NCBI RefSeq assembly: GCF_009193325.2
Contig: NZ_CP059856.1
Coordinates: 5,022,001 to 5,086,000, forward strand
Length of the DNA stretch: 64,000 nucleotides
Direction: 5' to 3'
Origin: Bacteroides zhangwenhongii
GTDB taxonomy: Bacteria > Bacteroidota > Bacteroidia > Bacteroidales > Bacteroidaceae
Shown: positions 53,745 through 61,840 of the stretch, piece by piece
Layout: each line of letters begins with the position of its first letter
Position numbering within the stretch: position 1 is the stretch's first letter
Position numbers and translations under genes: made by a program
Notes under the pieces: generated by a model
What the model was told of the DNA's origin: nothing
Databases searched by the model: none
Seen by the model: only the letters and a program-made list of their open reading frames with translations

Positions 53745-55271
53745 ATGAATTACATATCTGTTTCATTCATCGGCAGTGCTTTACTTTTGCCTGCATTATC
53801 CATCCATGCGCAGCAAAGGAACGCCCAACCGAATATTTTATTTATTCTCTGCGATGACATGGGATATGGAGATTTGGCCTGCTACGGTCAACCGTTTATC
53901 CGCACCCCTCATATCGACGCTATGGCAAATGAAGGGATGCGCTTCACACAGGCGTATGCCGGTAGCCCTGTCAGCGCACCTTCAAGAGCTTCAGTCATGA
54001 CGGGACAACACAGCGGTCATTGCGAAGTGCGGGGAAACAAAGAATATTGGAAAAATGCTCCCACCGTGATGTATGGGGACAATAAAGAATACGCAGTAGT
54101 AGGGCAACATCCATACGATCCGGAGCACATCATACTGCCGGAAATAATGAAAGACAACGGATATACTACAGGAATGTTCGGTAAATGGGCAGGAGGCTAT
54201 GAGGGCTCCTGCTCCACTCCCGACAAACGGGGTATAGACGAATACTATGGCTACATCTGCCAGTTTCAAGCGCACCTCTACTATCCTAATTTCTTAAACC
54301 GTTACAGTAAAGCATTGGGTGATACCGGAGTGGTACGCGTAGTTATGGACGAAAACATCAAGTATCCGATGTTCGGTCCCGAATACCGGAAACGTCCTCA
54401 ATATTCCGCCGACATTATCCATCAAAAAGCTTTGGAATGGCTGAACAGACAAGATGGCAAGCAACCGTTCTTCGGCATATTCACCTACACTCTTCCCCAT
54501 GCGGAACTTGTACAGCCGGAGGACTCGATTCTGAACGAATACAAAGCGGAGTTTAGTCCTGATAAAATTTTCAAAGGTAGTAAATGGTCACGTTATAATG
54601 CGGTTACTCATACGCACGCTCAATTCGCCGGCATGATTACCCGTCTGGATTATTATGTAGGCGAAGTACTGAAAAAGCTGAAAGAGAAAGGACTGGACGA
54701 GAACACATTAGTCATTTTCTCCAGCGACAACGGTCCTCATGAGGAAGGTGGAGCCGACCCTACTTTCTTCGGTAGAGACGGAAAGCTGCGCGGATTGAAA
54801 CGCCAGTGCCACGAAGGCGGTATCCGCATTCCGTTCATAGCCCGTTGGCCGGGACGTGTGCCCGCCGGTAAAGTGAGCGACCACATCTGCGCTTTCTATG
54901 ACTTAATGCCTACTTTCTGCGAAGTGGCGGGTATCAAGAATTATGAAAAGAAATACCGCAATAAAAAGAAGGAGACCGACTATTTTGACGGAATCTCTTT
55001 TGCGCCGACATTACTGGGAAAGAAAAAGCAAAAACAACATAAATTCCTGTACTGGGAATTCGACGAGACAGACCAGATAGCAGTGCGCATGAACGACTGG
55101 AAGCTAATCGTAAAAAAAGGAAGTCCTTCATTATATAACTTGAAGACGGACATTCACGAAGACAACGATATAGCCCTCCAGCACCCGGACATTGTAAAAA
55201 AGATGAAAGCCATCATCTTTGAGCAACATACTCCGAATCCGCATTTTTCGGTAACATTACCTACGCAGTAA
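53745..55271 (+). CDS. Sulfatase, S1 family, Ser-type (formylglycine-dependent)
   Basis: Exported sulfatase of 508 residues hydrolysing a sulfate ester, probably on a host glycan or other sulfated carbohydrate. Signal peptide about 1-22 (ending SIHAQ). Metal-binding Asp37-Asp38 in FILCDDMGYGD. The formylglycine site is S77-A-P-S-R in YAGSPVSAPSRASVMTGQ, with Ser rather than Cys, so activation needs an anaerobic sulfatase-maturating enzyme (anSME), none of which is in the window. FGKWAGGYEG, FSSDNGPHEEGG and GREGKLRGLKRQ-like FGRDGKLRGLKRQCHEGG complete the active site. It is an orphan: no SusC/D or glycosidase adjacent. The substrate position specificity is not predictable here. Confidence 0.94.
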   Translation: MNYISVSFIGSALLLPALSIHAQQRNAQPNILFILCDDMGYGDLACYGQPFIRTPHIDAMANEGMRFTQAYAGSPVSAPSRASVMTGQHSGHCEVRGNKEYWKNAPTVMYGDNKEYAVVGQHPYDPEHIILPEIMKDNGYTTGMFGKWAGGYEGSCSTPDKRGIDEYYGYICQFQAHLYYPNFLNRYSKALGDTGVVRVVMDENIKYPMFGPEYRKRPQYSADIIHQKALEWLNRQDGKQPFFGIFTYTLPHAELVQPEDSILNEYKAEFSPDKIFKGSKWSRYNAVTHTHAQFAGMITRLDYYVGEVLKKLKEKGLDENTLVIFSSDNGPHEEGGADPTFFGRDGKLRGLKRQCHEGGIRIPFIARWPGRVPAGKVSDHICAFYDLMPTFCEVAGIKNYEKKYRNKKKETDYFDGISFAPTLLGKKKQKQHKFLYWEFDETDQIAVRMNDWKLIVKKGSPSLYNLKTDIHEDNDIALQHPDIVKKMKAIIFEQHTPNPHFSVTLPTQ

Positions 55272-55323
55272 TTGCGTCACAACATCAGCCAAATACATCT
55301 TCCCGTCAGCCAATTTCATTTTC

Positions 55324-55369
55324 AGTTGACTACAATTTGTAGTCAACTCACTTCCCTCTTTTTTTTATT
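55324..55369. terminator. Bidirectional terminator between sulfatase and cca
   Basis: AGTTGACTACA (55324-55334) and TGTAGTCAACT (55339-55349) form a perfect 11-bp stem with a 4-base loop, followed on the plus strand by CACTTCCCTC and a run of eight T. It lies between two convergent genes. Confidence 0.75.
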
Positions 55370-55381
55370 AAACAGCGAAAC

Positions 55382-56818
55382 CTAGCCGATAACCGGTGTC
55401 AGCCCCATCTTCTTTGCCCGTGCCAACATAAAGGTGCGGGCAGCTTCATATTCATTCGGGATCACTCCATCCAGAATCGCATCCTTTATCGCACTTTTCA
55501 GAGTCCCCACCTCCCGGCACGGTTGCAATCCGAAAGTCTCCATGATCTCCTCACCGCTCACAGGGGGCTGGAAATTGCGAATCCGGTCTTTTTCCTCCAG
55601 GTCTTTCAGCTTCTGCCGCACCAGTTGAAAGTTATTCAGGAAACGTTGCTTACGTTCCATATTTTTAGAAGTGATGTCCGCTTCACAGAGCGTCATCAGG
55701 TCGTCGATGTCATCCCCCGCCTCAAAAAGCAGACGGCGGACAGCCGAATCCGTCACCACATCATCCGCTATCACGATAGGACGCATGTGGAGACTGACCA
55801 TCTTCTGCACATACTTCATCTTCTCATTCATCGGCAACTTCATCTTCCGGAAAATATTCGGAATCATCTTCTCACCGATAAAATTATGATTATGGAAAGT
55901 CCACCCCGCCTTCGGTTCCCAACGTTTAGTCACAGGTTTGGCAATGTCGTGCAGCAAGGCAGCCCAACGCAACCAAAGATTGTCGGTCTTTTTGCTGATA
56001 TTATCCAGCACTTCGAGCGTATGATAAAAATTATCCTTATGCGAACGCCCGTTCCGGGTTTCCACCCCTTGCAAGGCAGCCAGCTCCGGAAAAATCAACG
56101 GGAGCAGTCCGCTACGGTCCAAGTCGATAAAACCTTTCGATGGAATCGGTGAAAGAATTATCTTATTGAGTTCGTCGGCAATACGCTCACGCGATATAAT
56201 TTCAATCCGGTCCTTATTGCGGCAAAGAGAATCGAACGTGTCATCATCAATATAAAATCCCAGCTGCGTAGCAAAACGGATACAACGCATCATCCGCAAC
56301 GGATCGTCACTGAAGGTGATGTCCGGATCGAGCGGAGTGCGGATCGTCTTCTCCTTCATATCCTCCAGTCCTCCGAACGGGTCTACCAGTTCACCGAAGC
56401 GTCCCTTATTGAGGCAGACGGCGAGGGCATTAATTGTGAAGTCACGACGGTTCTGATCGTCTTCCAACGTCCCGTCCTCCACAATCGGCTTGCGGGAATC
56501 CCGTTGGTAGGACTCTCTGCGCGCCCCCACAAATTCCACTTCCGTACCTTTATATTTCACCTGTGCTGTTCCGAAGTTCTTGAAGACAGAGACATGAGCG
56601 CCGCGTCCCAGATGTTTTCCGAGCGCTTCCGCCATCGCTATCCCACTGCCTACCACCACCACGTCTATATCTTTAGAGGGACGTTGCAGAAAAATATCAC
56701 GAACATAGCCGCCTACGACGTAACACTCCAGACCGAGCGTATCGGCCGTTTCGGCTATCTTCCCGAAGATGGGCTCGCTAAAATGCTGCTTCAATTCCTC
56801 TTGAGTCAACTCTATCAT
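55382..56818 (-). CDS. cca: CCA tRNA nucleotidyltransferase (class II, HD-containing)
   Basis: Adds or repairs the 3' CCA end of tRNAs; a close relative is poly(A) polymerase I. The 478-residue protein has the class II nucleotidyltransferase head (about 25-160) with [21 protein letters not shown] carrying the catalytic Asp pair in DID, the [10 protein letters not shown] template-site motif, the RNA-binding region (about 175-240: [18 protein letters not shown]) and an HD domain (about 265-370: [12 protein letters not shown]). The C-terminal tail is helical. Standing alone, divergent from a lipoprotein gene. The distinction between CCA enzyme and poly(A) polymerase cannot be made with certainty from motifs. 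Confidence 0.92.
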   Translation of the reverse strand: MIELTQEELKQHFSEPIFGKIAETADTLGLECYVVGGYVRDIFLQRPSKDIDVVVVGSGIAMAEALGKHLGRGAHVSVFKNFGTAQVKYKGTEVEFVGARRESYQRDSRKPIVEDGTLEDDQNRRDFTINALAVCLNKGRFGELVDPFGGLEDMKEKTIRTPLDPDITFSDDPLRMMRCIRFATQLGFYIDDDTFDSLCRNKDRIEIISRERIADELNKIILSPIPSKGFIDLDRSGLLPLIFPELAALQGVETRNGRSHKDNFYHTLEVLDNISKKTDNLWLRWAALLHDIAKPVTKRWEPKAGWTFHNHNFIGEKMIPNIFRKMKLPMNEKMKYVQKMVSLHMRPIVIADDVVTDSAVRRLLFEAGDDIDDLMTLCEADITSKNMERKQRFLNNFQLVRQKLKDLEEKDRIRNFQPPVSGEEIMETFGLQPCREVGTLKSAIKDAILDGVIPNEYEAARTFMLARAKKMGLTPVIG

Positions 56819-56845
56819 TCTTCTTAGTTATAAGTTTTGAGGGGA

Positions 56846-56882
56846 CAAAATTACAAAAATAAGGGATATATTCGTACTTTTG
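56846..56882. promoter_or_regulatory. Divergent Bacteroides -7 boxes for cca and lipoprotein genes
   Basis: The minus strand reads TAATTTTG (56846-56853) 28 bases before the cca ATG. The plus strand has TACTTTTG (56875-56882) 33 bases before the lipoprotein ATG. Both match TAnnTTTG. Confidence 0.5.
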
Positions 56883-56915
56883 CCCTAAATAACCAAATAG
56901 TAAACAGAATTTGTG

Positions 56916-57755
56916 ATGAAAAAACTAACAATCTTCTTTTGCGGAACACTGGCACTGGCTGCCTGCGGAAATGGAATCGAGAAAAAAGCCAATGAGAAAC
57001 TGATGGTCGCCCAAGCGGCCTACGAACGTGGCGACTATGAAGAAGCCAAGTCGCAGATCGACAGTATCAAGATTTTGTATCCCAAAGCGTTCGAGGCACG
57101 CAAAGCGGGACAGGCATTGATGCTGGATGTAGAGACGAAAGCGCAGCAGAAAACGCTTGCTTACCTGGACAGCGCCCTCCGGGCCAAGACTGAGGAGTTT
57201 AACGCCATCAAAGACAAATTCATCCTTGAGAAAGATGCGGAATACCAACAGGTGGGCAATTATCTATGGCCTACGCAGACTGTCGAAAAAAACATGCACC
57301 GTTCTTTCCTCCGCTTTCAGGTGGACGAACTGGGCAAGATGAGCATGACTTCCATCTACTGCGGTTCCGGCAACATCCATCACGTAGGGGTCAAAGTGAT
57401 TGCTCCCGACGGCAGCTTCGCAGAAACTCCCGCCTCCAAAGACAGCTACGAGACAGCCGACATGAACGAGAAAATAGAGAAAGCGGACTATAAACTGGGG
57501 GAGGACGGTAACGTTATCGGCTTCATCAACTTCAACAAGGACAAGAATATCCGTGTGGAATTTATCGGCGACCGCTCCTATAAAACGACTATGAGCCCGA
57601 CCGACCGCCAGGCTGCGGCAAATGTCTACGAATTGGCGCAAATCCTCTCCGCCATGCAGGAGATAAAGAAAGAACAGGAAGCCGCCAACTTGAAAATCGG
57701 ATTTATCAATAAGAAGAAAGAACGGAAAGCACAGGAAGAACCGACGGATAAATAA
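56916..57755 (+). CDS. Lipoprotein of unknown function with TPR/coiled-coil N-domain
   Basis: 279 residues. Lipoprotein signal with Cys17 (LALAACGNG). Residues about 25-115 are helical and charged, with a TPR-like start (VAQAAYERGDYEEAKSQIDS) and a coiled-coil stretch (YLDSALRAKTEEFNAIKDKF). A beta-rich middle (about 120-230) includes FLRFQVDELGKMSMTSIYCG and VGVKVIAPDGSF. The C-terminal segment (about 230-279) is a second charged helix ending in KKKERKAQEEPTDK. The ATG at 56916 is preferred to the GTG one codon earlier. No family recognised; possibly a periplasmic assembly or scaffold protein. Confidence 0.85.
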   Translation: MKKLTIFFCGTLALAACGNGIEKKANEKLMVAQAAYERGDYEEAKSQIDSIKILYPKAFEARKAGQALMLDVETKAQQKTLAYLDSALRAKTEEFNAIKDKFILEKDAEYQQVGNYLWPTQTVEKNMHRSFLRFQVDELGKMSMTSIYCGSGNIHHVGVKVIAPDGSFAETPASKDSYETADMNEKIEKADYKLGEDGNVIGFINFNKDKNIRVEFIGDRSYKTTMSPTDRQAAANVYELAQILSAMQEIKKEQEAANLKIGFINKKKERKAQEEPTDK

Positions 57756-57775
57756 TGAAAGCCATCACTCTAAGA

Positions 57776-57809
57776 TAAAAAGACAGACGGGTCACTTCAC
57801 CCGTCTGTT
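57776..57809 (-). terminator. Terminator of the ruvA operon
   Basis: ACAGACGGGT and ACCCGTCTGT form a 10-bp stem. On the minus strand it is followed by CTTTTTATC, so it best serves the minus-strand ruvA unit; it may also slow transcription from the convergent lipoprotein gene. Confidence 0.75.
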
Positions 57810-57874
57810 CAATTGATTATTAGCCTTTCCGGCAAAAGGGTTGTTACTTTTCTTGATCGGCATAACGCTACCTA

Positions 57875-58879
57875 TTAGTCCCCTTCATAAAATTCTCTCA
57901 GGAACCAGCGAGCCACGAAGTCCCAGTTGTCGTGAAGCAATGCCTTTCCGTTCTCAAACGGGAATTGCGCCTCCGGCAACAAGTTATGTTCCATGCCATA
58001 CTTTAACAAATCGAACGGGCACAATCCCCCTTCACAGAACATCTCGTATGCTTCCTCCTCCGTTGTCGCAGCGTCATACAACGGATTATTCCCCGCTGCA
58101 AAGTATTTGGCAACATCCGGAGCCACCAGCACGCCTTTCAGATTGCCATAGACAACAAAGTTGTCAAACTCCGCCAGTTCGGGCAACAAAGCCTCTTCAT
58201 CGTCTTCCCATTTCAGAGAATGGACGAAGAAAAACTTCAGGGCATCATACGAGTCAAAGAACATGAGCGGTTCGCCCTTACCGGCTTCCAGAAAATGTTC
58301 CACATCCGCCGGCAATGCCGCTCCCGGCACAATCTCAGGCAGAGGTTCACGTTCCTTTTCCATCAGCCTCCTGTCCATCATCCAGTTCGAAGCCAGTTCA
58401 TCACTGATAGGAGCCGACTCGAAAGCCGCATCCAGACGTTCGTAAAGTACGTCCGCCAACTCAAGCAACGTCTCATCCAACGGATTCTCCACGTCGTTGA
58501 ACGGGAAACTGTCACTGCTCGTCGAACTGAGCGCCCACAGAAGAAAAGCGATATCCTCACGGTTAATCTCGTCCGGCAAGTAATCCTCCGTCAACGAATA
58601 GAACGGCAGATAACGACCATAACTCCTCTTATGCCAATGGATAAACTCCCGCCAGTTTCCCGCATCCGCCACGCAGTCCTCCAGATACAGAGCGCACGTC
58701 AGAGCCAACCGACGCTGGTCTTCCGCTACGTCCGGGTTTCCTTCATACAAAGGGAAAGTCATCACCAACGGCAACAGCTCATTGGCCAACCCCATGTACC
58801 ACTCGTCCGTATCCGTTTTCTTCGTCCGGTGGTGAATCTCAAGCCACGGGCGCATATAAATCTTTGATTGCCTCATCAT
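57875..58879 (-). CDS. Acidic cytoplasmic protein of unknown function (DUF3843-like)
   Basis: 334 residues, very acidic, no signal peptide and no membrane helix. It opens [20 protein letters not shown] and is mainly helical, with WYMGLANELLPLVMTFPLYE, HWHKRSYGRYLPFYSLTEDY and DIAFLLWALSSTS. The C-terminal part has FVVYGNLKGVLVAPDVAKYF and ends WDFVARWFLREFYEGD. From memory it resembles the Bacteroides DUF3843 proteins; not checked. Its first ATG overlaps the ruvA stop by one base, so it is translationally coupled to ruvA. That could mean a link to DNA repair, but conserved neighbourhood would need checking. The second codon is also Met (start 58876 possible). Confidence 0.85.
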   Translation of the reverse strand: MMRQSKIYMRPWLEIHHRTKKTDTDEWYMGLANELLPLVMTFPLYEGNPDVAEDQRRLALTCALYLEDCVADAGNWREFIHWHKRSYGRYLPFYSLTEDYLPDEINREDIAFLLWALSSTSSDSFPFNDVENPLDETLLELADVLYERLDAAFESAPISDELASNWMMDRRLMEKEREPLPEIVPGAALPADVEHFLEAGKGEPLMFFDSYDALKFFFVHSLKWEDDEEALLPELAEFDNFVVYGNLKGVLVAPDVAKYFAAGNNPLYDAATTEEEAYEMFCEGGLCPFDLLKYGMEHNLLPEAQFPFENGKALLHDNWDFVARWFLREFYEGD

Positions 58880-59484
58880 TATAATCGTTTCAAAGCCAGT
58901 TTAATAACCTTTTCCACCGGAGCTTCCGGCTCTTCCATCAAGATAGCCAGCACCACCTTCTGCGAAGGCGCAGCAGCAAAGCCAAGCATCGTCAATGCAG
59001 CCACAGCTTCCTCCTGCACTTCCGCGTTGGCAGCCTGCAGCAGCATACCGCCAACGGCACTTCCACCGGCAGCGGACGCTCCCATTGTCTTTATCTTATC
59101 TTTCAGGTCGACAATCACCCGTTGCGCAGTCTTCAGCCCGATTCCCTTCACCGTCTTCAACAAGTTCGCATTCTCGGTACTGATGACGTTTACCAGCTCG
59201 GCAGGCGAAAGGGCGGAGAGGATCATACGCGCCGTATTCCCGCCAATGCCCGACACGGAAATCAGCAACAGGAAAATCTCCCTCTCCTGCTTCTCGGCAA
59301 ATCCGTAGAGCACATAAGCGTCCTCACGAATGGCTTCATATATATACAACTTACAGGTTTTCTTTCCCTGAATGGCCGAATAGGTGTTCAGAGATATATT
59401 GGCGGCATAGCCCACCCCGTTACAGTCGATCACTGCGGTTGCCGGACTAAGTTCGGCAAGCTCGCCTCTAATGTATTCTATCAT
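58879..59484 (-). CDS. ruvA: Holliday junction branch migration protein RuvA
   Basis: DNA-binding tetramer that loads RuvB helicase on Holliday junctions. The 201-residue length is normal. Domain I (OB-like, about 1-63) includes [20 protein letters not shown] and [20 protein letters not shown]; domain II has the two helix-hairpin-helix motifs ([20 protein letters not shown] and [20 protein letters not shown]); domain III (about 150-201), which contacts RuvB, ends with [12 protein letters not shown]. The linker is Ala/Gly-rich as usual. The coupled downstream gene is of unknown function; ruvB and ruvC are not in the window. Confidence 0.97.
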   Translation of the reverse strand: MIEYIRGELAELSPATAVIDCNGVGYAANISLNTYSAIQGKKTCKLYIYEAIREDAYVLYGFAEKQEREIFLLLISVSGIGGNTARMILSALSPAELVNVISTENANLLKTVKGIGLKTAQRVIVDLKDKIKTMGASAAGGSAVGGMLLQAANAEVQEEAVAALTMLGFAAAPSQKVVLAILMEEPEAPVEKVIKLALKRL

Positions 59485-59492
59485 AACGGGTA

Positions 59493-59500
59493 CAAAGATA
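59493..59500 (-). promoter_or_regulatory. Bacteroides -7 box for ruvA
   Basis: The minus strand reads TATCTTTG. It lies only 9 bases upstream of the ATG, giving a very short or absent leader. Confidence 0.4.
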
Positions 59501-59621
59501 AAACTTTCTCACCACAGATTACACTGATTCTCACAGATTATTCTTTTGTACATCAGATACGAAGAATATGAAAAAAATAAAAATATTAAAGCAGATGAAC
59601 CAAAGTTAGTAGTAAATTGTT

Positions 59622-59629
59622 TACTTTTG
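59622..59629 (+). promoter_or_regulatory. Bacteroides -7 box for ddh
   Basis: TACTTTTG (TAnnTTTG), 42 bases before the ATG at 59672. It excludes a start at the upstream in-frame codon at 59546. Confidence 0.5.
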
Positions 59630-59671
59630 CAGGCAAAAGAAAGAAATTTGTTCATTAAAACCAAGAAAAGA

Positions 59672-60571
59672 ATGAAAAAAGTAAGAGCTGTCATCGTTGG
59701 TTATGGCAACATTGGACATTATGTACTTGAAGCGCTTCAGGCAGCACCTGATTTCGAAATAGCCGGAGTCGTTCGCCGTGCCGGAGCAGAGAACAAACCG
59801 GAAGAGTTAGCAAACTACGCAGTAGTGAAGGACATAAAAGAGCTGGGAGAGGTAGACGTAGCTATTCTTTGCACGCCGACCCGCAGCGTAGAGAAATATG
59901 CCAAAGAATACTTGGCGATGGGCATTAATACAGTGGACAGTTTCGATATCCATACCGGCATCGTAGACTTGCGCCGTACACTAAACGCTACCGCCAAAGA
60001 GCATAAAGCCGTATCGATCATCTCTGCCGGATGGGATCCGGGAAGTGACTCCATCGTACGCACCATGCTGGAAGCGATCGCTCCGAAAGGCATCACGTAC
60101 ACGAACTTCGGTCCGGGTATGAGCATGGGACACACCGTAGCCGTGAAAGCGATTGACGGAGTGAAGGCTGCCCTTTCCATGACTATTCCGACCGGAACGG
60201 GAATCCACCGCCGTATGGTATACATCGAACTGAAAGAGGGATATAAATTCGAAGAAGTAGCTGCTGCCATCAAAGCAGATCCTTACTTTGTGAACGATGA
60301 AACACACGTGAAACTCGTTCCGAGCGTAGACGCCCTGCTCGACATGGGACACGGCGTGAACCTGACCCGCAAGGGCGTATCCGGCAAAACCCAGAACCAG
60401 TTGTTCGAATTCAATATGCGTATCAACAACCCCGCACTGACCGCACAGGTATTGGTGTGCGTGGCGCGCGCTTCCATGAAACAGCAACCGGGATGTTACA
60501 CAATGGTAGAAATTCCGGTAATCGACCTCCTTCCGGGCGACCGCGAAGAGTGGATCGGACATTTGGTGTAG
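59672..60571 (+). CDS. ddh: meso-Diaminopimelate D-dehydrogenase
   Basis: NADPH-dependent interconversion of meso-diaminopimelate and L-2-amino-6-oxopimelate, the one-step branch of lysine and peptidoglycan precursor synthesis. The 299-residue protein opens with a Rossmann fold (MKKVRAVIVGYGNIGHYVLE) and CTPTRSVEKYAKEYL. The substrate site follows (VDSFDIHTGIVDLRRTLNA; SAGWDPGSDSIVRTML; FGPGMSMGHTVAVKAIDGVK), and the C-terminal part MKQQPGCYTMVEIPVIDLLPG is a family hallmark. The start is chosen at 59672 to fit length and promoter. It is followed after 20 bases by the hemolysin III-like gene. Confidence 0.95.
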   Translation: MKKVRAVIVGYGNIGHYVLEALQAAPDFEIAGVVRRAGAENKPEELANYAVVKDIKELGEVDVAILCTPTRSVEKYAKEYLAMGINTVDSFDIHTGIVDLRRTLNATAKEHKAVSIISAGWDPGSDSIVRTMLEAIAPKGITYTNFGPGMSMGHTVAVKAIDGVKAALSMTIPTGTGIHRRMVYIELKEGYKFEEVAAAIKADPYFVNDETHVKLVPSVDALLDMGHGVNLTRKGVSGKTQNQLFEFNMRINNPALTAQVLVCVARASMKQQPGCYTMVEIPVIDLLPGDREEWIGHLV

Positions 60572-60591
60572 TCGGGTTTAGTCGAGCGACA

Positions 60592-61242
60592 TTGAAAAAC
60601 AAACGATATAGCAACCGGGAAGAATGGGCGAACACCCTCAGCCATGGGGCAGGCATTCTTCTCGGAATCGTAGCAGGATATTTCTTACTGCGAAAAGCTT
60701 CCGTTGCTGCTGATCCGCAATGGGCAGTGCCCTGCGTGATTGTCTATCTGGCGGGAATGCTTTCTTCTTACGTCAGTTCTACCTGGTATCACGGCAGTCG
60801 TCCGGGAGCACTGAAAGAACAGCTCCGTAAATTTGACCACGGAGCCATCTATCTGCACATAGCAGGCACTTATACTCCGTTCACACTACTCGTCTTGCGC
60901 CATGCAGGCGGTTGGGGATGGGGTATTTTCGCATTTGTCTGGCTGTCCGCCATTGCCGGTTTCATCCTTAGTTTCAAAAAGCTGAAAGAACATAGCAATC
61001 TCGAAACGGTTTGTTATGTGGGTATGGGGGCATGTATACTGGTGGCAATGAAGCCTCTTCTCGATCAGTTGGAAATGACCGGTGCCTCCCCCGCTTTCTG
61101 GTGGCTGATAGGCGGAGGCATTTCATACATTACAGGAGCTGTATTCTATTCGCTGCGCAAGCCTTATATGCACGCCGCTTTCCATCTGTTCTGTCTCGGC
61201 GGAAGCGTAGGGCACATCGTGGCGATCTGGCTGGTTTTATAA
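60592..61242 (+). CDS. Hemolysin III/YqfA family membrane protein
   Basis: Seven-helix membrane protein of the HlyIII/PAQR-like family (function poorly known; some members are linked to membrane stress). The signature REEWANTLSHGAGILLGIV opens the protein, then WYHGSRPGALKEQLRKFDHG and YLHIAGTYTPFTLLVLRHAGG hold the conserved His, Asp and Ser positions, and PYMHAAFHLFCLGGSVGHIV closes it. The start is the TTG at 60592 (first residues MKNKRYSN), giving 216 residues, normal for the family; upstream frame inside ddh is excluded. The TTG start and the 20-base gap after ddh suggest the two are cotranscribed, with the second gene weakly translated. Confidence 0.88.
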   Translation: MKNKRYSNREEWANTLSHGAGILLGIVAGYFLLRKASVAADPQWAVPCVIVYLAGMLSSYVSSTWYHGSRPGALKEQLRKFDHGAIYLHIAGTYTPFTLLVLRHAGGWGWGIFAFVWLSAIAGFILSFKKLKEHSNLETVCYVGMGACILVAMKPLLDQLEMTGASPAFWWLIGGGISYITGAVFYSLRKPYMHAAFHLFCLGGSVGHIVAIWLVL

Positions 61243-61257
61243 AGGACGCATACGGAC

Positions 61258-61325
61258 AAAAAAAAAGGCCATCTATCCCAGACAGCCAATCTTTATTAAC
61301 CTTAAATCTAATACTATGAAAAACA
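61258..61325 (-). ncRNA. Candidate ~68-nt small RNA
   Basis: A full Bacteroides promoter reads on the minus strand: TTTG (61358-61361), 19 bases, TATCTTTG (61331-61338). About 40 bases after the predicted start there is an intrinsic terminator: GGCUGUCU (61280-61287 read on the minus strand) pairs with AGAUGGCC (61267-61274) through G-U wobbles around a GGGAU loop, then nine T. No minus-strand gene lies upstream of the terminator, so the promoter and terminator define a short RNA. The plus-strand reading has no T-run and two mismatches in the stem, so the strand is clear. Confidence 0.65.
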
Positions 61326-61620
61326 CACTACAAAGATACGGACTTTCCTCATATCTCCAAATTTTCGAGGCAAAGCAGGAACATTTATAACACGGTTTAA
61401 TAGATATCAGATATTCGTTAACATTTAACGTAGTTAAATCTAAAAATTAACGAATGGCCCATCATAATATAGACAAGAAGAACAACGGAGAGTTTCACAC
61501 AACTTTTAAAGAATAACTTAAAGAAAAGTTTTCCAAAACGGAAAACTTTCTGTATCAGCAAGAAAGAAAAGTTTCCCAAAATTTAATGTTAAAAGCGAAC
61601 CAAGCTATTGGATTATCTTC

Positions 61621-61628
61621 TATCTTTG
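61621..61628 (+). promoter_or_regulatory. Bacteroides -7 box for the riboswitch/nrdD transcript
   Basis: TATCTTTG, a perfect TAnnTTTG, just before the riboswitch. A -33 TTTG at 19-21 bases is not seen. Confidence 0.55.
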
Positions 61629-61631
61629 TAT

Positions 61632-61800
61632 CCGGTTTCGGAACTAAAAAGAGGTTTAGTCAATGAGGGAACGCTGTGCAAATCGGCGACAGTACCCGCT
61701 GCTGTAATTCTCTAAGAATCCGCACGGTAAGCCACTGCATCGACAACGGATGTGGGAAGGTGTTGCGGGGGAGGGATAAGTCAGAAGACCTGCCGGAATC
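61632..61800 (+). promoter_or_regulatory. Cobalamin (AdoCbl-type) riboswitch
   Basis: Vitamin B12-sensing RNA leader. The conserved core is readable: GAGGGAACGCTGTGCAAATC, then GTACCCGCTGCTGTAA, then AAGCCACTG, then GGGAAGG, then the B12-box region AAGTCAGAAGACCTGCC (about 61779-61795). The order and spacing fit the family. It ends about 40 bases before the nrdD ATG, which suggests control of translation initiation by hiding the start region when cobalamin binds, so nrdD is expressed when B12 is scarce. Confidence 0.93.
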
Positions 61801-61840
61801 AGAATCAACTTATTATTAATCACTTTCGGGAGTTAAAGTT

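Larger units (their letters stand above)
61243..61840. other. 598-base gap before nrdD: small RNA, inverted repeats and riboswitch
   Basis: From left to right: the candidate minus-strand small RNA, an inverted repeat ATTCGTTAA/TTAACGAAT (61413-61421 and 61447-61455), a perfect 10-bp hairpin AAAGTTTTCC/GGAAAACTTT (61525-61549), a -7 box TATCTTTG (61621-61628) and the cobalamin riboswitch. A 24-codon open frame at 61316 is not thought real. Confidence 0.7.

Noticed and set aside
60457..60591. Extended N-terminus of the hemolysin III-like protein overlapping ddh
   Set aside because: The extra 45 residues overlap the ddh end in another frame and carry no membrane or family features; the TTG at 60592 gives the normal family length.
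61316..61390. 24-codon plus-strand frame (starting MKNTLQRY) in the nrdD upstream gap
   Set aside because: It lies over the promoter of the minus-strand small RNA, has no plus-strand promoter, and the sequence constraints are explained by that promoter.
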